Shown: positions 8,470-18,179, counted from the first letter of the stretch. The stretch is DNA of 64,000 nucleotides from Megamonas funiformis (GCF_010669225.1 NZ_CP048627.1:1-64000), one strand, 5' to 3'. Notes: generated from the sequence alone by a model not told the origin. Program-made: numbers and translations.

Positions 8470-9552
8470 ATGATGAAGAAAATATTTTTTGTGCTATGTT
8501 TGTTATTATCTTTATATTTATGCACAGGTTGTGGAAAAAATGAACAAGTTGTGGATAACACTGTTTATGTAAAAACACAGACAATTGATTATGGTGCAAG
8601 TAGTAATGAAGATAATTATGCAGGTGTAGTTAAAGGTCGCTATGAAACTAATTTGGCTTTTCAAGTTAGTGGAAAAATATTATCTAGAAATATAAATTTA
8701 GGAGATAGAGTATCAGCAGGAGATGTCTTGATGGTCATTGATGATAAAGATATTAGACAGAGTGTAAATGCCTATGATGCTCAAGTGGAAGCTGCTAAAT
8801 CGCAATTGAATTTAGCACAATCTAATCTTGCTAGATATGAACAGTTATATGCAGCTAATGCAGTTAGTGCTCAATCTTTAGATCAATATCAAAATGCTTA
8901 TGATAGTGCTTTATCAGCATATAATCAAGCTGTAGCTCAAGCGACACAAGGATATAATTCTTTGGGTTATACACAATTAGTCGCAAATGCAAATGGTGTT
9001 ATTTCTAGTGTAAGTGGTGAAACTGGTCAAGTCGTAAGTGCAGGTCAGACTGTAGCTGTACTTATTCAAGATGGAGAAAGAGAAATTGAAATATCCATTC
9101 CTGAAAATAAAATTCAAGATATAAGCATAGGCCAAAATGCGACAGTTGATTTTTGGGCTTTAAAAGGCACTACTGTTCAAGGTGTAGTCAGAGAACTATC
9201 ACCGATAGCTGATGCCGTAGCAAAGACTTATAAAGTTAGAATTAGCCTTGTAAATCCTCCATCTGATATTCAATTAGGTATGACTGCAAATGTTATATTT
9301 ACAGGAGCAAATAATGGTGATACAAATATTAGTTTGCCATTGAGTGCATTGTATCAAGTGGAAAATAAAACTCAAGTTTGGATCGTCAATGATGCTTCTT
9401 GTGTGGAATTAAAAGATATAAATGTAATATCTTTGGGAAAAAATGATGTGATTGTCAGTGGATTAAATAAAGGTGATGTAGTAGTAACAGCAGGTGTGCA
9501 TAAACTTTATGAAGGGCAATCAGTAAAATTAGCGGATGGTGATACTTTATGA
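8470..9552 (+). CDS. RND efflux periplasmic adaptor lipoprotein
   Basis: Membrane-fusion protein linking an RND pump to an outer-membrane channel. The 360 residues start with a lipoprotein signal ending in the lipobox LCTGC (Cys near residue 18). A lipoyl/HlyD domain split by an alpha-helical hairpin at about 95-160 follows, then a beta-barrel. Two ATGs in a row follow GGAGGG, and the first is used here. The stop overlaps the RND gene start by 4 bp (ATGA), so the two are translationally coupled. Substrates are not predictable. Confidence 0.93.
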   Translation: MMKKIFFVLCLLLSLYLCTGCGKNEQVVDNTVYVKTQTIDYGASSNEDNYAGVVKGRYETNLAFQVSGKILSRNINLGDRVSAGDVLMVIDDKDIRQSVNAYDAQVEAAKSQLNLAQSNLARYEQLYAANAVSAQSLDQYQNAYDSALSAYNQAVAQATQGYNSLGYTQLVANANGVISSVSGETGQVVSAGQTVAVLIQDGEREIEISIPENKIQDISIGQNATVDFWALKGTTVQGVVRELSPIADAVAKTYKVRISLVNPPSDIQLGMTANVIFTGANNGDTNISLPLSALYQVENKTQVWIVNDASCVELKDINVISLGKNDVIVSGLNKGDVVVTAGVHKLYEGQSVKLADGDTL

Positions 9553-12500
9553 GAAATTTAACAGAAGTATCATTAAAAAATAAAAATCTAGTCTGGTACT
9601 TTATCGTTGTGATTTTTTTTGCAGGAATTTTTTCCTATACGAAATTGGGACGAATGGAAGATCCTTCATTTACGATTAGACAAATGGTAGTATCTGTAGC
9701 TTGGCCAGGAGCGACAGCTTCACAGATGGAAGAACAAGTTACAGATAAGATTGAGAAAAAATTGCAAGATACACCAGGTCTTGATTATGTAAAAAGTTTT
9801 TCGCGTTCAGGCGAAGCTGTTATCTATGTAAATTTACGTGATGATATAGATAATGACAAGATACGACCTACATGGCTTGAAGTTCGCAATATGGTTGATG
9901 ACATAAAAAAGGATTTACCAGAAGGCGTTTATGGGCCATATTATAATGACCGATTTGATGATGTATATGGTTCTATATATGCTATCACAGGTGATGGTTA
10001 TTCTTATGAAGAAATGCGTGAAAAGGCAGAAAAAATAAGACGTATCTTATTGACTGTGGATAATGTCAGCAAAGTAGAACTTGTAGGTGAACAGCCTGAA
10101 AAAATATATATAGAAGCTTCATTAGATAAGCTTTCTGAATTGGGTATTAGTCCTCAAGATATCATGCAAGCAGTGCAGACTCAACAACAAATGACACCTG
10201 CGGGCATGATTGAAACTCAAACAGATAATGTATATTTACGTTTAAGTGGTCAATTCGCTGATGTGGATATGCTCAAAGAAATGCCTATCAATGCTGGGGG
10301 CAAAATTTTGCGTTTGGCAGATATAGCCAAAGTAGAACGCAGATATGTAGAACCAGCAGAACCAAAGATGTTTTACAATGGAAAACCAGCTATAGGTCTT
10401 GCTGTTTCCATGGAAGCTGGAGGTAATATTTTAACTCTAGGTGATAATCTACAAAATACTATTGAAGAAGTGCAAAAATATATACCTACAGGTTTAGAGA
10501 TAAATCAAGTATCTAATCAGCCTCAAGTGGTAAAAGACTCAATAGATGAATTCGTAGGTTCCCTGCGAGAAGCAATTATCATCGTATTGGCAGTCAGTTT
10601 TTTGAGTTTAGGACTCAGAACAGGTATGGTAGTTGCAGGTTGTATACCTCTTGTTATTTTAGGCGTATTTGTTGCTATGGAAGCTTTGGGTATAGATTTG
10701 CATAAGGTTTCTTTGGGAGCGTTGATTATTTCCTTAGGTTTATTAGTGGATGATGCTATTATTGCTGTAGAAATGATGAGTGTAAAACTTGAAGAAGGTT
10801 TAGATAGATTTAGTGCTGCTTGTTATGCGTATAAAGCGACAGCTATGCCAATGCTTAGCGGTACACTAATTACTTGTGCAGGCTTTATACCTGTAGCTTT
10901 TGCCGATGGATTAGCATCTGAATTTTGTAGTGCGTTATTCCCTGTAATTGCCATAGCTTTGATTTTATCGTGGATTGTATCTGTAATGGTAGCTCCATTA
11001 TATGGTTATAAAATAATTAAAGTTAAAGTAAAAAAAGATGAAAAGGGAAATGTAGACCCATATCAAAGTAAATTTTATACATTTTTTAGAAAGATATTAT
11101 GTTATTGCTTAACACATAAAAAAATAATATTATCTAGCACAGTGGTTATATTCGCTATTTCTATTTATTGTATGAAATTTATAAGTCAAGAATTTTTCCC
11201 ACCATCTCAAAGACCAGAGCTTGTAGTAGAACTTACTTTGCCAGAAGGTTCATCTATAAAGGCAACGGAAGAACAAGCTGAAAAATTAGCAGCTATTTTA
11301 AGTGAAGAACAAGATGTAATAGATAATTTTGCTTATTATACAGGTCAAGGCTCTCCACGTTTTGTATTGACTTTTGACCCTGTATTACCAAAAGATAATT
11401 ATGCTCAATTTGTAATTACAGCAAAAGATGTAGAAGCTAGAGAATATTTAAATCAAAAATTATTTAAAATCTTAAATGAAGATTTTCCAGCAGTACAATC
11501 AAATATTAAATTTTTACAAATGGGGCCACCTGCTGATTATCCTGTAATGATTAGAGTTTCAGGATATGATGTGGATAAGGTAAAAAATATAGCTGATGAA
11601 GTGGCTATGAAGATGCGCCAAGATAGTAATATTTACAATGTAAATTTTGATTGGCAAGAAAAAGCAAAAACACTTCATTTAGAATTAGACCAAGATAAAT
11701 TGAGAGCAATGGGTATATCTAGTCAAATGGTTGCCCAGACTTTATATACAGAGCTTACAGGAGCAACAGCTGCTCAATTTTATCAAGGTGATAGAACCAT
11801 TGATATAGTTATGCGATTATCTGATGACGATAGAGATAATCTGGAAAAAGTGCGCAATTTACCGATTTATTTAGGGCAATATGGATATGTACCACTTGAA
11901 CAGATTGCTAAAATTAGTTATCGTGCAGAAGATGGTGTTATTTGGCGTCGTGATTTAAAACCTACAATCACTGTTCGTGGTAGTATTTATCAAGGAACAG
12001 CCAATGATGCAACTGAAAAAATATATAATCAATTAGCTGATTTACAAAAAGATTTACCATTTGGTTATAGCATTGAACCAGATGGAGCTATGTCGGATAG
12101 TCAAACAGCCATGGAACATTTGTTAAAACCTATACCTGTGATGGTCATAGCGGTTATTACTATATTGATGTTCCAGTTGAGAAGTGTACAGTTAATGATA
12201 ATGACTGTACTTACAGCTCCGCTTGGCTTAATTGGTGTTAGCTTTGGTATGTTATTGTTTGATAAACCAATTGGGTTTGTTGCAGTATTAGGTATCTTGG
12301 CTTTATTTGGTATGATTATTCGTAACTCAATTATCTTGATTGACCAGATAAAGAAACATATGCTTGATGGTGAAAAACCATGGAATGCTATTATTGATTC
12401 TGCTGTATTGCGCTTCCGTCCAATAATGCTTACAGCAGCAGCGGCAATACTAGGAATGATGCCACTTGTACCAAGTACGCTTTGGGGCTCTATGGCAATT

Positions 12501-12617
12501 GCTATTTCTTGTGGTTTAGTAGTCGCTACGATTTTAACTTTGCTCATTTTGCCAACAATGTATGCAGCATGGTTTAAAATCACACCAGATAGTGAAAATA
12601 AATTGAAACAGAAATAA
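9549..12617 (+). CDS. RND family efflux transporter permease
   Basis: Proton-driven inner-membrane pump of the AcrB/MexB superfamily. The 1022 residues show the duplicated layout: TM1 at 13-31, a large periplasmic loop, TM2-6 around 335-490, a second loop and a terminal TM bundle from about 855. The TM4 acidic pair of the proton relay is present in LLVDDAIIAVEM near 397-408. The gene overlaps its adaptor. No outer-membrane factor is encoded here, so a TolC-like protein from elsewhere is presumably used. The preceding TetR gene and operators suggest substrate induction. Confidence 0.95.
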   Translation: MRNLTEVSLKNKNLVWYFIVVIFFAGIFSYTKLGRMEDPSFTIRQMVVSVAWPGATASQMEEQVTDKIEKKLQDTPGLDYVKSFSRSGEAVIYVNLRDDIDNDKIRPTWLEVRNMVDDIKKDLPEGVYGPYYNDRFDDVYGSIYAITGDGYSYEEMREKAEKIRRILLTVDNVSKVELVGEQPEKIYIEASLDKLSELGISPQDIMQAVQTQQQMTPAGMIETQTDNVYLRLSGQFADVDMLKEMPINAGGKILRLADIAKVERRYVEPAEPKMFYNGKPAIGLAVSMEAGGNILTLGDNLQNTIEEVQKYIPTGLEINQVSNQPQVVKDSIDEFVGSLREAIIIVLAVSFLSLGLRTGMVVAGCIPLVILGVFVAMEALGIDLHKVSLGALIISLGLLVDDAIIAVEMMSVKLEEGLDRFSAACYAYKATAMPMLSGTLITCAGFIPVAFADGLASEFCSALFPVIAIALILSWIVSVMVAPLYGYKIIKVKVKKDEKGNVDPYQSKFYTFFRKILCYCLTHKKIILSSTVVIFAISIYCMKFISQEFFPPSQRPELVVELTLPEGSSIKATEEQAEKLAAILSEEQDVIDNFAYYTGQGSPRFVLTFDPVLPKDNYAQFVITAKDVEAREYLNQKLFKILNEDFPAVQSNIKFLQMGPPADYPVMIRVSGYDVDKVKNIADEVAMKMRQDSNIYNVNFDWQEKAKTLHLELDQDKLRAMGISSQMVAQTLYTELTGATAAQFYQGDRTIDIVMRLSDDDRDNLEKVRNLPIYLGQYGYVPLEQIAKISYRAEDGVIWRRDLKPTITVRGSIYQGTANDATEKIYNQLADLQKDLPFGYSIEPDGAMSDSQTAMEHLLKPIPVMVIAVITILMFQLRSVQLMIMTVLTAPLGLIGVSFGMLLFDKPIGFVAVLGILALFGMIIRNSIILIDQIKKHMLDGEKPWNAIIDSAVLRFRPIMLTAAAAILGMMPLVPSTLWGSMAIAISCGLVVATILTLLILPTMYAAWFKITPDSENKLKQK

Positions 12618-12619
12618 AA

Positions 12620-12635
12620 TGTTTCACGTGAAACA
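12620..12635. promoter_or_regulatory. parS centromere site 1
   Basis: Perfect match to the ParB/Spo0J-binding consensus TGTTTCACGTGAAACA, placed in the short gap after the RND gene stop. parS sites cluster near origins, consistent with dnaA 12 kb away. Confidence 0.95.
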
Positions 12636-12673
12636 AAAAAGTGCAAGTAGGAAATTTCTTACTTGCACTTTTT
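12636..12673. terminator. Bidirectional terminator between convergent genes
   Basis: Stem AAAAAGTGCAAGTA (12636-12649) with its complement at 12660-12673, flanked by A and T runs, between the convergent RND and MFS genes. Confidence 0.9.
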
Positions 12674-12680
12674 CATTTAT

Positions 12681-13892
12681 TTAATTAGCAAATCTTTTAC
12701 GAGGTTTTCTACTAATTGGTGGTTTGAGATACATTAAGGCACTTGTTATGAACATCAAAATTCCAGCGAAAATAAAGACGAATTTTAAACCAAAGAAAGT
12801 GCCGATAAAGCCACCAACTAATGGGCCAATAGTTGAACCAATTTGTTGGGCTGCAAACATCAAACCAAAAATACGCCCACGTTGTTCGGCTGGACTTTTT
12901 TTAACTAAAATAGAATTGATTGATGGATATACACCAGCATAAAATAGACCACAAACAAACTGCAAAATAGCAAATGGAGTAAGCGTGCTAGGTATGGATT
13001 GAATGATTAAAATAAAACCTGTACCAGCAAGGGTTATACACATAGTACGGAAAAATCCATGCGATTGACCATATCTACCCCAAAGCGGTGCGGAAATAGC
13101 TCCAGCAAAACCACCTAAAGAAAAGACCATACCAGATAACATGATAACATTATCCATGCTATGATGTAGTTCAGCTACATATAATGTTAATATAGGCTGA
13201 AGAATTAAAATTGCCATTTGGATAACAACAGCACATTCAAGCATACGTCTAATCATAGGCACTTTTAATAAATTTACTTTTTCTGCTTCTTTAGCTAATG
13301 CTAATTGTTCAGGTGTTTTAGCTTCACGAGGTGGTTCTTTAATGAAAATTAAGGTAATTAAAGTAATCAAAGCGAGAGCACCTGCGGAGATAAAGAAGGA
13401 AACTCGCATACCAAATACACTGGCTAATACGCCACCGAGTAATGGGCCAATAACTCCGCCAGCAGTTAAAGCACCTTGCATTACGCCCATACAAAAACCG
13501 AGCTTTTCTTTGGGAGCATAAGAGGACATAATAGCAAGTTCAGCAGGCCAAAGTCCAGCGGCAAAACCTTGGAGAATACGAGCAAACATTAATTGAATAG
13601 GAGAGCTAACGATACCACAGATGAAATAAGTAATAGCAAGACCTACTCCAGCACGTACTGCCATTGGTTTTCGCCCTTTTTTGTCAGATAATTTGCCCCA
13701 GATAGGAGCCATAACAGCACTAACGATGAATGTTACGGAAAATATAATGCCTGACCACATATTTACATTGTCAGATGTTACACCTAATTCATTAATTAAA
13801 TACATAGGTAAAAATGGAATGAGCATAGTATAACTAGCTGACATCAGTACAACATTGCAAGTCAAAATGGCTAAAACAGCTTTCCAATTCAA
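12681..13892 (-). CDS. MFS transporter, probable drug exporter
   Basis: Twelve-helix major facilitator protein of 403 residues. The MFS loop signature GKLSDKKGRKP lies between helices 2 and 3 at about 65-75, and the motif-C-like GVIGPLLGG near 137-145 is typical of drug:proton antiporters (MdtG-like layout). No signal peptide beyond TM1. It is a single gene converging with the RND operon and divergent from rpe. The substrate cannot be assigned from sequence. Confidence 0.85.
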   Translation of the reverse strand: MNWKAVLAILTCNVVLMSASYTMLIPFLPMYLINELGVTSDNVNMWSGIIFSVTFIVSAVMAPIWGKLSDKKGRKPMAVRAGVGLAITYFICGIVSSPIQLMFARILQGFAAGLWPAELAIMSSYAPKEKLGFCMGVMQGALTAGGVIGPLLGGVLASVFGMRVSFFISAGALALITLITLIFIKEPPREAKTPEQLALAKEAEKVNLLKVPMIRRMLECAVVIQMAILILQPILTLYVAELHHSMDNVIMLSGMVFSLGGFAGAISAPLWGRYGQSHGFFRTMCITLAGTGFILIIQSIPSTLTPFAILQFVCGLFYAGVYPSINSILVKKSPAEQRGRIFGLMFAAQQIGSTIGPLVGGFIGTFFGLKFVFIFAGILMFITSALMYLKPPISRKPRKRFAN

Positions 13893-14065
13893 TTAAATCA
13901 ATCCTTTCGTAATAATTTCATAGTTTATTAATTATTTTTATAAAAAAATAATTAAATATCTAAGATGATTATACATCAAAAGGTATAAATTAAAAAGCTA
14001 CTATAGACGAAAAATATTCTTTGGGCTACAATTAATTATAGATTAATAAATAAGGACGTGATATT

Positions 14066-14731
14066 GTGTATAAATTAGCACCATCATTATTAGCAGCTGA
14101 CTTTGGTATTATAAAAGAACAATTAGCCAAATTAGATGAAGCAAAAGTCCCTTATCTTCATTTAGATATTATGGATGGGGTTTTTGTACCTAATTTATCT
14201 TTCGGTCTTGCTGTTGTTGAGTCTATTCGCAAATATACAAAAATGGTTTTTGATGTGCATTTGATGATTATAGAACCAGAACGTTATGTAGAACAGTTCG
14301 CTAAAGCTGGTACAGATATTTTCTGTTTCCATATTGAAGCGACTAAAGATGCAAAAGCTACAGTAGATAAAATAAAAAAATATGGTATGAAAGCAGCTAT
14401 CGCTGTAAAACCAGCAACACCAATAAGTGAAATAAAAGATTTATTAGGTGAATTAGATATGGTCTTAGTAATGACTGTAGAACCAGGTTTTGGTGGTCAA
14501 AAATTCATGGAAGACCAGATGGAAAAAGTAAAAGAATTAGTAAAACTTCGTGAAGAGAATAATTATAAATATGATATTGAAGTTGATGGTGGTGTAAATC
14601 CTGAAACAATAAAAACATGTTTTGCTTCTGGTGCAAATGTAATTGTAGCAGGTTCTGCCGTTTTAGGAGCAAAGGATATTTCTGCAAGAGTAGAAGAATT
14701 TGCTCAAATTGCCAAAGAATATAATATTTAA
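14066..14731 (+). CDS. rpe: Ribulose-phosphate 3-epimerase
   Basis: Interconverts ribulose 5-phosphate and xylulose 5-phosphate in the pentose phosphate pathway. The 221-residue TIM barrel carries LAPSLLAADF (4-13), the metal-binding HLDIMDGVFVPN (32-43), DVHLMI at about 67-72, TVEPGFGGQKF near 142-152 and DGGVNPET near 176-183. The start is GTG with AAGGA about 8 bp upstream; no in-frame ATG occurs near it. It is monocistronic, ending at a terminator shared with the convergent MFS gene. Confidence 0.96.
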   Translation: MYKLAPSLLAADFGIIKEQLAKLDEAKVPYLHLDIMDGVFVPNLSFGLAVVESIRKYTKMVFDVHLMIIEPERYVEQFAKAGTDIFCFHIEATKDAKATVDKIKKYGMKAAIAVKPATPISEIKDLLGELDMVLVMTVEPGFGGQKFMEDQMEKVKELVKLREENNYKYDIEVDGGVNPETIKTCFASGANVIVAGSAVLGAKDISARVEEFAQIAKEYNI

Positions 14732-14742
14732 TTTTTATCATA

Positions 14743-14779
14743 AAAAAACGTATTATCCATAAAAGATAATACGTTTTTT
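14743..14779. terminator. Bidirectional terminator, rpe and ACS transporter
   Basis: Perfect 15-bp stem, 14743-14757 with 14765-14779, with A and T runs on either side. Confidence 0.92.
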
Positions 14780-14790
14780 ATTTGAATTAT

Positions 14791-16122
14791 TTAATTTGCA
14801 ACAGTATCTGTAATTGTGTTTTCAGTTACTGGTTGGCGATTTTTTTGACCTGTCCAACCATATTTGATTGTGAGAGTTGTTATACCTGCGATTAACATAA
14901 ATAATGCCATAGCAAAATATCCAAGGTCAAAAGAACCTGTTTCTGTTTTGATGAAGCCCATCATATAAGGACCAACCCAACCACCAAGATTACCACAGGA
15001 ATTGATAAGACCGATAGCACCAGCAGCTGCAGGGCCTGTTAAGAATGTAGTAGGAACTGTCCACCATACGCCCATAGAAGCATAGATACCGATAGCGGAT
15101 AAGCAGATTAAAAATAATGCTACAGAAGGATTACTAGCAAATGGGCTAAGTCCAAGACCAATAGCGCCGATGAACATGGCAATAGCTACATGCCAAACTT
15201 TATCACCTGTTTTAGTAGATGTATAACCTGCGATTATTTGTACGATTAAAGCTACAGTCATAGGGATAGCGATAGCGCCACCTAATAGAGAAGTTGACCA
15301 ACCGGAAAGGCTTTTTAATACAGTTGGCATCCAGAAGTTGAAGCCCCAGAAACCAATTACCCACATGAAATAGATAAAGCAAAGTTTTAAAACTTTTTTA
15401 TCAGTAAAAGCTTGCATAACAGTATATTTTTTTACTTTTTGTAAACGAGCTTGTTCAACTTCAAAAGCTTCTGTTAAATATTTTTTCTCAGCATCATTGA
15501 GCCAAGATACTTGATCTGGTCTATCTTTAACCCAGAAGAAGAATACTACAGTAAAGAGGAGAGCAGGAACAGCTTCTAAGATGAATAATTCTTGCCAACC
15601 ATGCATACCTAAAATAGAAGTATTTAATAAAACACCAGCTAAAGGAGCACCGATAATAGTAGATAATAATAGCGAAGTAAGCATTAAGGAAGTAGCACGA
15701 GCTCTTTCTTTTGGTGTGAACCAACGAGGGAATAATACAGAATAAATAACAGGATAAAGACTTGCTTCAGATGCACCAAGTAAGAAACGATAGATATAAA
15801 ATTCAGTTTGAGTAGACATGAAAGCCATGAGAACGCAAACGAGACCCCATGTGAACATGATACGGGCAATCCATTTACTAGCAGAATATTTAGCAGCGAT
15901 AAGAGAACCAGGAATTTCTAAAAGTAAGTAACCCATGAAGAAAATACCAGCACCAGCTCCAAAGATTTCAGGTGTAAGCCATGGTAAATCTTCAGTCATA
16001 GTCAAAGCTGCATAAGCTATATTTACACGATCGATACAAGCGATGATTGAAACTAAGAATATAGGTAAAATAATATGTAAATCACGCTTTCTTTTTAAAC
16101 TTGCAAAATTGATTTGTTCCAT
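14791..16122 (-). CDS. MFS transporter, anion:cation symporter (ACS) family
   Basis: A 443-residue, 12-helix carrier. The N-terminal IACIDRVNIAYA (about 27-38) and LPWLTPEIFGAGAGIFFMGY (45-64) are the hallmarks of the ACS/phthalate-permease subfamily, which moves organic anions with protons or sodium. A conserved RWFTPKERARA loop is near 132-142. It is transcribed behind a complete T-box leader, so its expression should depend on charging of a particular tRNA. That implies a substrate linked to amino-acid supply. It is a single gene. The substrate is unknown. Confidence 0.88.
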   Translation of the reverse strand: MEQINFASLKRKRDLHIILPIFLVSIIACIDRVNIAYAALTMTEDLPWLTPEIFGAGAGIFFMGYLLLEIPGSLIAAKYSASKWIARIMFTWGLVCVLMAFMSTQTEFYIYRFLLGASEASLYPVIYSVLFPRWFTPKERARATSLMLTSLLLSTIIGAPLAGVLLNTSILGMHGWQELFILEAVPALLFTVVFFFWVKDRPDQVSWLNDAEKKYLTEAFEVEQARLQKVKKYTVMQAFTDKKVLKLCFIYFMWVIGFWGFNFWMPTVLKSLSGWSTSLLGGAIAIPMTVALIVQIIAGYTSTKTGDKVWHVAIAMFIGAIGLGLSPFASNPSVALFLICLSAIGIYASMGVWWTVPTTFLTGPAAAGAIGLINSCGNLGGWVGPYMMGFIKTETGSFDLGYFAMALFMLIAGITTLTIKYGWTGQKNRQPVTENTITDTVAN

Positions 16123-16171
16123 TGTTAAAACCTCCTAATAAAATATTTTGTGTAAAACTAAGTATAAATAC

Positions 16172-16480
16172 AAAAAACCTCCGCCCCATAAAGGGACGGA
16201 GGTTATATTTCCGCGGTACCACCCTGATTTTGTCTTAATTATAGACAACAGCTCTCAACGTACATCATAATACGCGTTTCTTATAACGTAGAACAAACGT
16301 TTTAGCTTACTGGATTTCAGCTAAAATCTTCAAGGATGATTTTCATTTTTCTTTTGGCTACCACTTTTCAGCAAAATAGTGGCTCTCTGTAAGCTTTAAG
16401 GAAAAATTACTTGTTCCTATCTCTAGATTTATACTTTATTTTATATTTACAAATTTACAAAACTCATTGTAGATTAATAT
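16172..16480 (-). ncRNA. T-box leader RNA upstream of ACS transporter
   Basis: On the minus strand the leader runs through a stem-I region with an AGAGAGCC element (about 16388-16381) and the invariant T-box AGGGTGGTACCGCG (16225-16212). It ends in a strong terminator, stem 16178-16202 with U tract 16177-16172. The specifier loop is probably the GAAAATCATCC segment (16344-16334). ATC (Ile, 16340-16338) or AAT (Asn, 16341-16339) could be the specifier, and the reading is not certain. T-boxes sense uncharged tRNA and permit readthrough. Confidence 0.93.
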
Positions 16481-16504
16481 AATCTTATATTGCAAAATTG
16501 TCAA
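16476..16504 (-). promoter_or_regulatory. Promoter of T-box transcript
   Basis: Minus-strand TTGACA (16504-16499), 17-bp spacer, TATATT (16481-16476), just upstream of the T-box stem I. Confidence 0.75.
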
Positions 16505-16572
16505 TAGTTTTTTTAAAATAATTTATGATAAAATAAATAAATAATAAAAATTACAGAAAGTAGGCTGAAAAA

Positions 16573-17685
16573 ATGGATAGTAGAAATTTACAATTAGCAC
16601 ATAATCTCATAAATTATTCTGTGCGTTTACAAAAAGGCGAAAAACTTTTAATTGAATTGATTGATGAAGGTATGGAGCTTGCACAAGCTTTGATACAAGA
16701 AGCTTATAAAGTAGGCGGTATACCATTTTTAACTATAAAAAATTTGAAAATGCAACGTGAATTATTATTAAATGCTACAACAGAGCAAATGAAGCTTTGT
16801 GCAGAATATGAATCACTTCGCATGAAAAACATGGACGCATATATTGCTATTCGTGGCAGTGAAAATGTAAGTCAATTGAGTGATGTGCCAGCAGATAAAA
16901 TGGAAATTTATTCTAAATATTGGATGAAGCCAGTGCATAGTGATATACGCGTGCCAAAAACAAAATGGTGTGTTCTTCGTTATCCAAATGGTTCTATGGC
17001 ACAGCTTGCAAATATGAGTACAGATGCTTTTACTGATTTTTATTACAATGTTTGCAATTTAGATTATGCTAAAATGGGTAAAGCTATGGATAGCCTAGTT
17101 AAACGCATGGATAATGCTGATAAAGTCAGAATTAAAGGCAAAGGAACAGATATAACTTTTTCTATCAAAAATATGCCAGCTGTTAAATGTGCAGGTGATT
17201 GTAATATTCCAGATGGTGAAGTGTATACAGCTCCAATTAAAGACAGTGTAAACGGAACAATCACATATAATACACCATCAATTTATCAAGGTACTACTTT
17301 TGAAAATGTATCTTTTACTTTTGAAAATGGTAAGATAGTAAAAGCTACAGCAAATCATACAGAGGCTTTAAATAAAATTTTGGATACTGATGAAGGTGCA
17401 AGATATATAGGGGAATTCTCCTTTGGTCTAAATCCATATGTAACTTTCCCTATGAAAGACATCTTATTTGACGAAAAAATAAGTGGTAGTTTACATTTCA
17501 CTCCAGGTTGTGCTTATGAAGATGCAGATAATACAAATCGTTCAGCTGTTCACTGGGATTTAGTTTTAATTCAGACTCCTGAATATGGTGGAGGAGAAAT
17601 TTATCTTGATGATGAATTAATTCGCAAAGATGGTCGATTTGTTGTGGAAGATTTACTCTGTTTAAATCCTGAGAATTTAAAATAA
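16573..17685 (+). CDS. M29 family aminopeptidase
   Basis: Metal-dependent aminopeptidase of the thermophilic aminopeptidase (AmpS/AmpT, peptidase M29) family, acting on N-terminal residues of peptides in the cytoplasm. The 370 residues include the family's GKGTDITFSI near 194-203, PDGEVYTAP near 217-225, an E-A-L-N segment near 266-269, GEFSFGLNP near 282-290, and a C-terminal H-W-D metal-ligand segment near 335-337. It is divergent from the T-box transcript and followed by a terminator. Length is slightly short of 400 but all blocks are present. Confidence 0.9.
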   Translation: MDSRNLQLAHNLINYSVRLQKGEKLLIELIDEGMELAQALIQEAYKVGGIPFLTIKNLKMQRELLLNATTEQMKLCAEYESLRMKNMDAYIAIRGSENVSQLSDVPADKMEIYSKYWMKPVHSDIRVPKTKWCVLRYPNGSMAQLANMSTDAFTDFYYNVCNLDYAKMGKAMDSLVKRMDNADKVRIKGKGTDITFSIKNMPAVKCAGDCNIPDGEVYTAPIKDSVNGTITYNTPSIYQGTTFENVSFTFENGKIVKATANHTEALNKILDTDEGARYIGEFSFGLNPYVTFPMKDILFDEKISGSLHFTPGCAYEDADNTNRSAVHWDLVLIQTPEYGGGEIYLDDELIRKDGRFVVEDLLCLNPENLK

Positions 17686-17708
17686 CAAGTAAAACATAAT
17701 TAGTAAGA

Positions 17709-17750
17709 AAACAAGGTACTACAAGGGTTTTAGTAGTATCTTGTTTTTTT
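17709..17750 (+). terminator. Terminator after aminopeptidase
   Basis: Stem 17709-17722 with 17732-17745 (AACAAGGTACTAC against GTAGTATCTTGTT, one G-T pair), followed by a T run. Confidence 0.88.
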
Positions 17751-17796
17751 GCAAAAAATCAAAATATTATATATAGTACTTCTTTGTTTACATATT

Positions 17797-17825
17797 TTGA
17801 CATTTTTTATTAGATATTGTAAAAT
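17797..17825 (+). promoter_or_regulatory. Promoter of 77-residue gene
   Basis: TTGACA (17797-17802), 17-bp spacer, TAAAAT (17820-17825) preceded by an extended TG. Transcription would start near 17832, which excludes the upstream TTG at 17825 as a translation start. Confidence 0.75.
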
Positions 17826-17887
17826 TGCCAATAAGAAAAATTAAATCCGTAATATCTCTAAATATGTCCAGCGTCCTGGAGGTGTCG

Positions 17888-18121
17888 ATGTTGTTTTACG
17901 ATGGTATAAAAGTATACATGCAGAATGGTAAATTAGACGATGTAGAGATAGCTTATTATATTAATAAAATAAGGAAAACACATAAGGGTAAAATCCTAAA
18001 ACGTATATCTTTTATTTTAGGCGAAGGATATATTGATTTAAGATACATGTTCCAATCTTATCCTTTTGAAAGAATATGGCGAATTTCTACAAAAGATAGA
18101 CTTATTGAATCTGTTGTATAA
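17888..18121 (+). CDS. Small conserved-looking hypothetical protein, 77 residues
   Basis: Not recognised. The ATG at 17888 has a clear GGAGG 6 bp upstream, and a strong promoter lies 60 bp further up, so I place the start here rather than at the earlier in-frame TTG (17825) or ATG (17864). The product is basic, has no signal peptide or membrane span, and contains a helical YINKIRKTHKGKILKR segment followed by a probable beta segment. It is a complete single-gene transcription unit with its own terminator between the aminopeptidase and an MFS gene. Confidence 0.7.
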   Translation: MLFYDGIKVYMQNGKLDDVEIAYYINKIRKTHKGKILKRISFILGEGYIDLRYMFQSYPFERIWRISTKDRLIESVV

Positions 18122-18125
18122 AGAG

Positions 18126-18179
18126 AAGAACTGTAAACAAATGATTGTATATTTTTCATTTGGTTGCAGTTCTTTTTTT
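18126..18179 (+). terminator. Terminator after small hypothetical gene
   Basis: Long imperfect stem with AAGAACTG (18126-18133) pairing with CAGTTCTT (18167-18174) and inner CAAATGA/TCATTTG, then a T run. Confidence 0.9.

Noticed and set aside
17825-17887. Longer 98-residue version of the small hypothetical protein starting at TTG 17825
   Set aside because: The TTG lies within the promoter -10 itself and has no ribosome site. The ATG at 17888 has GGAGG.
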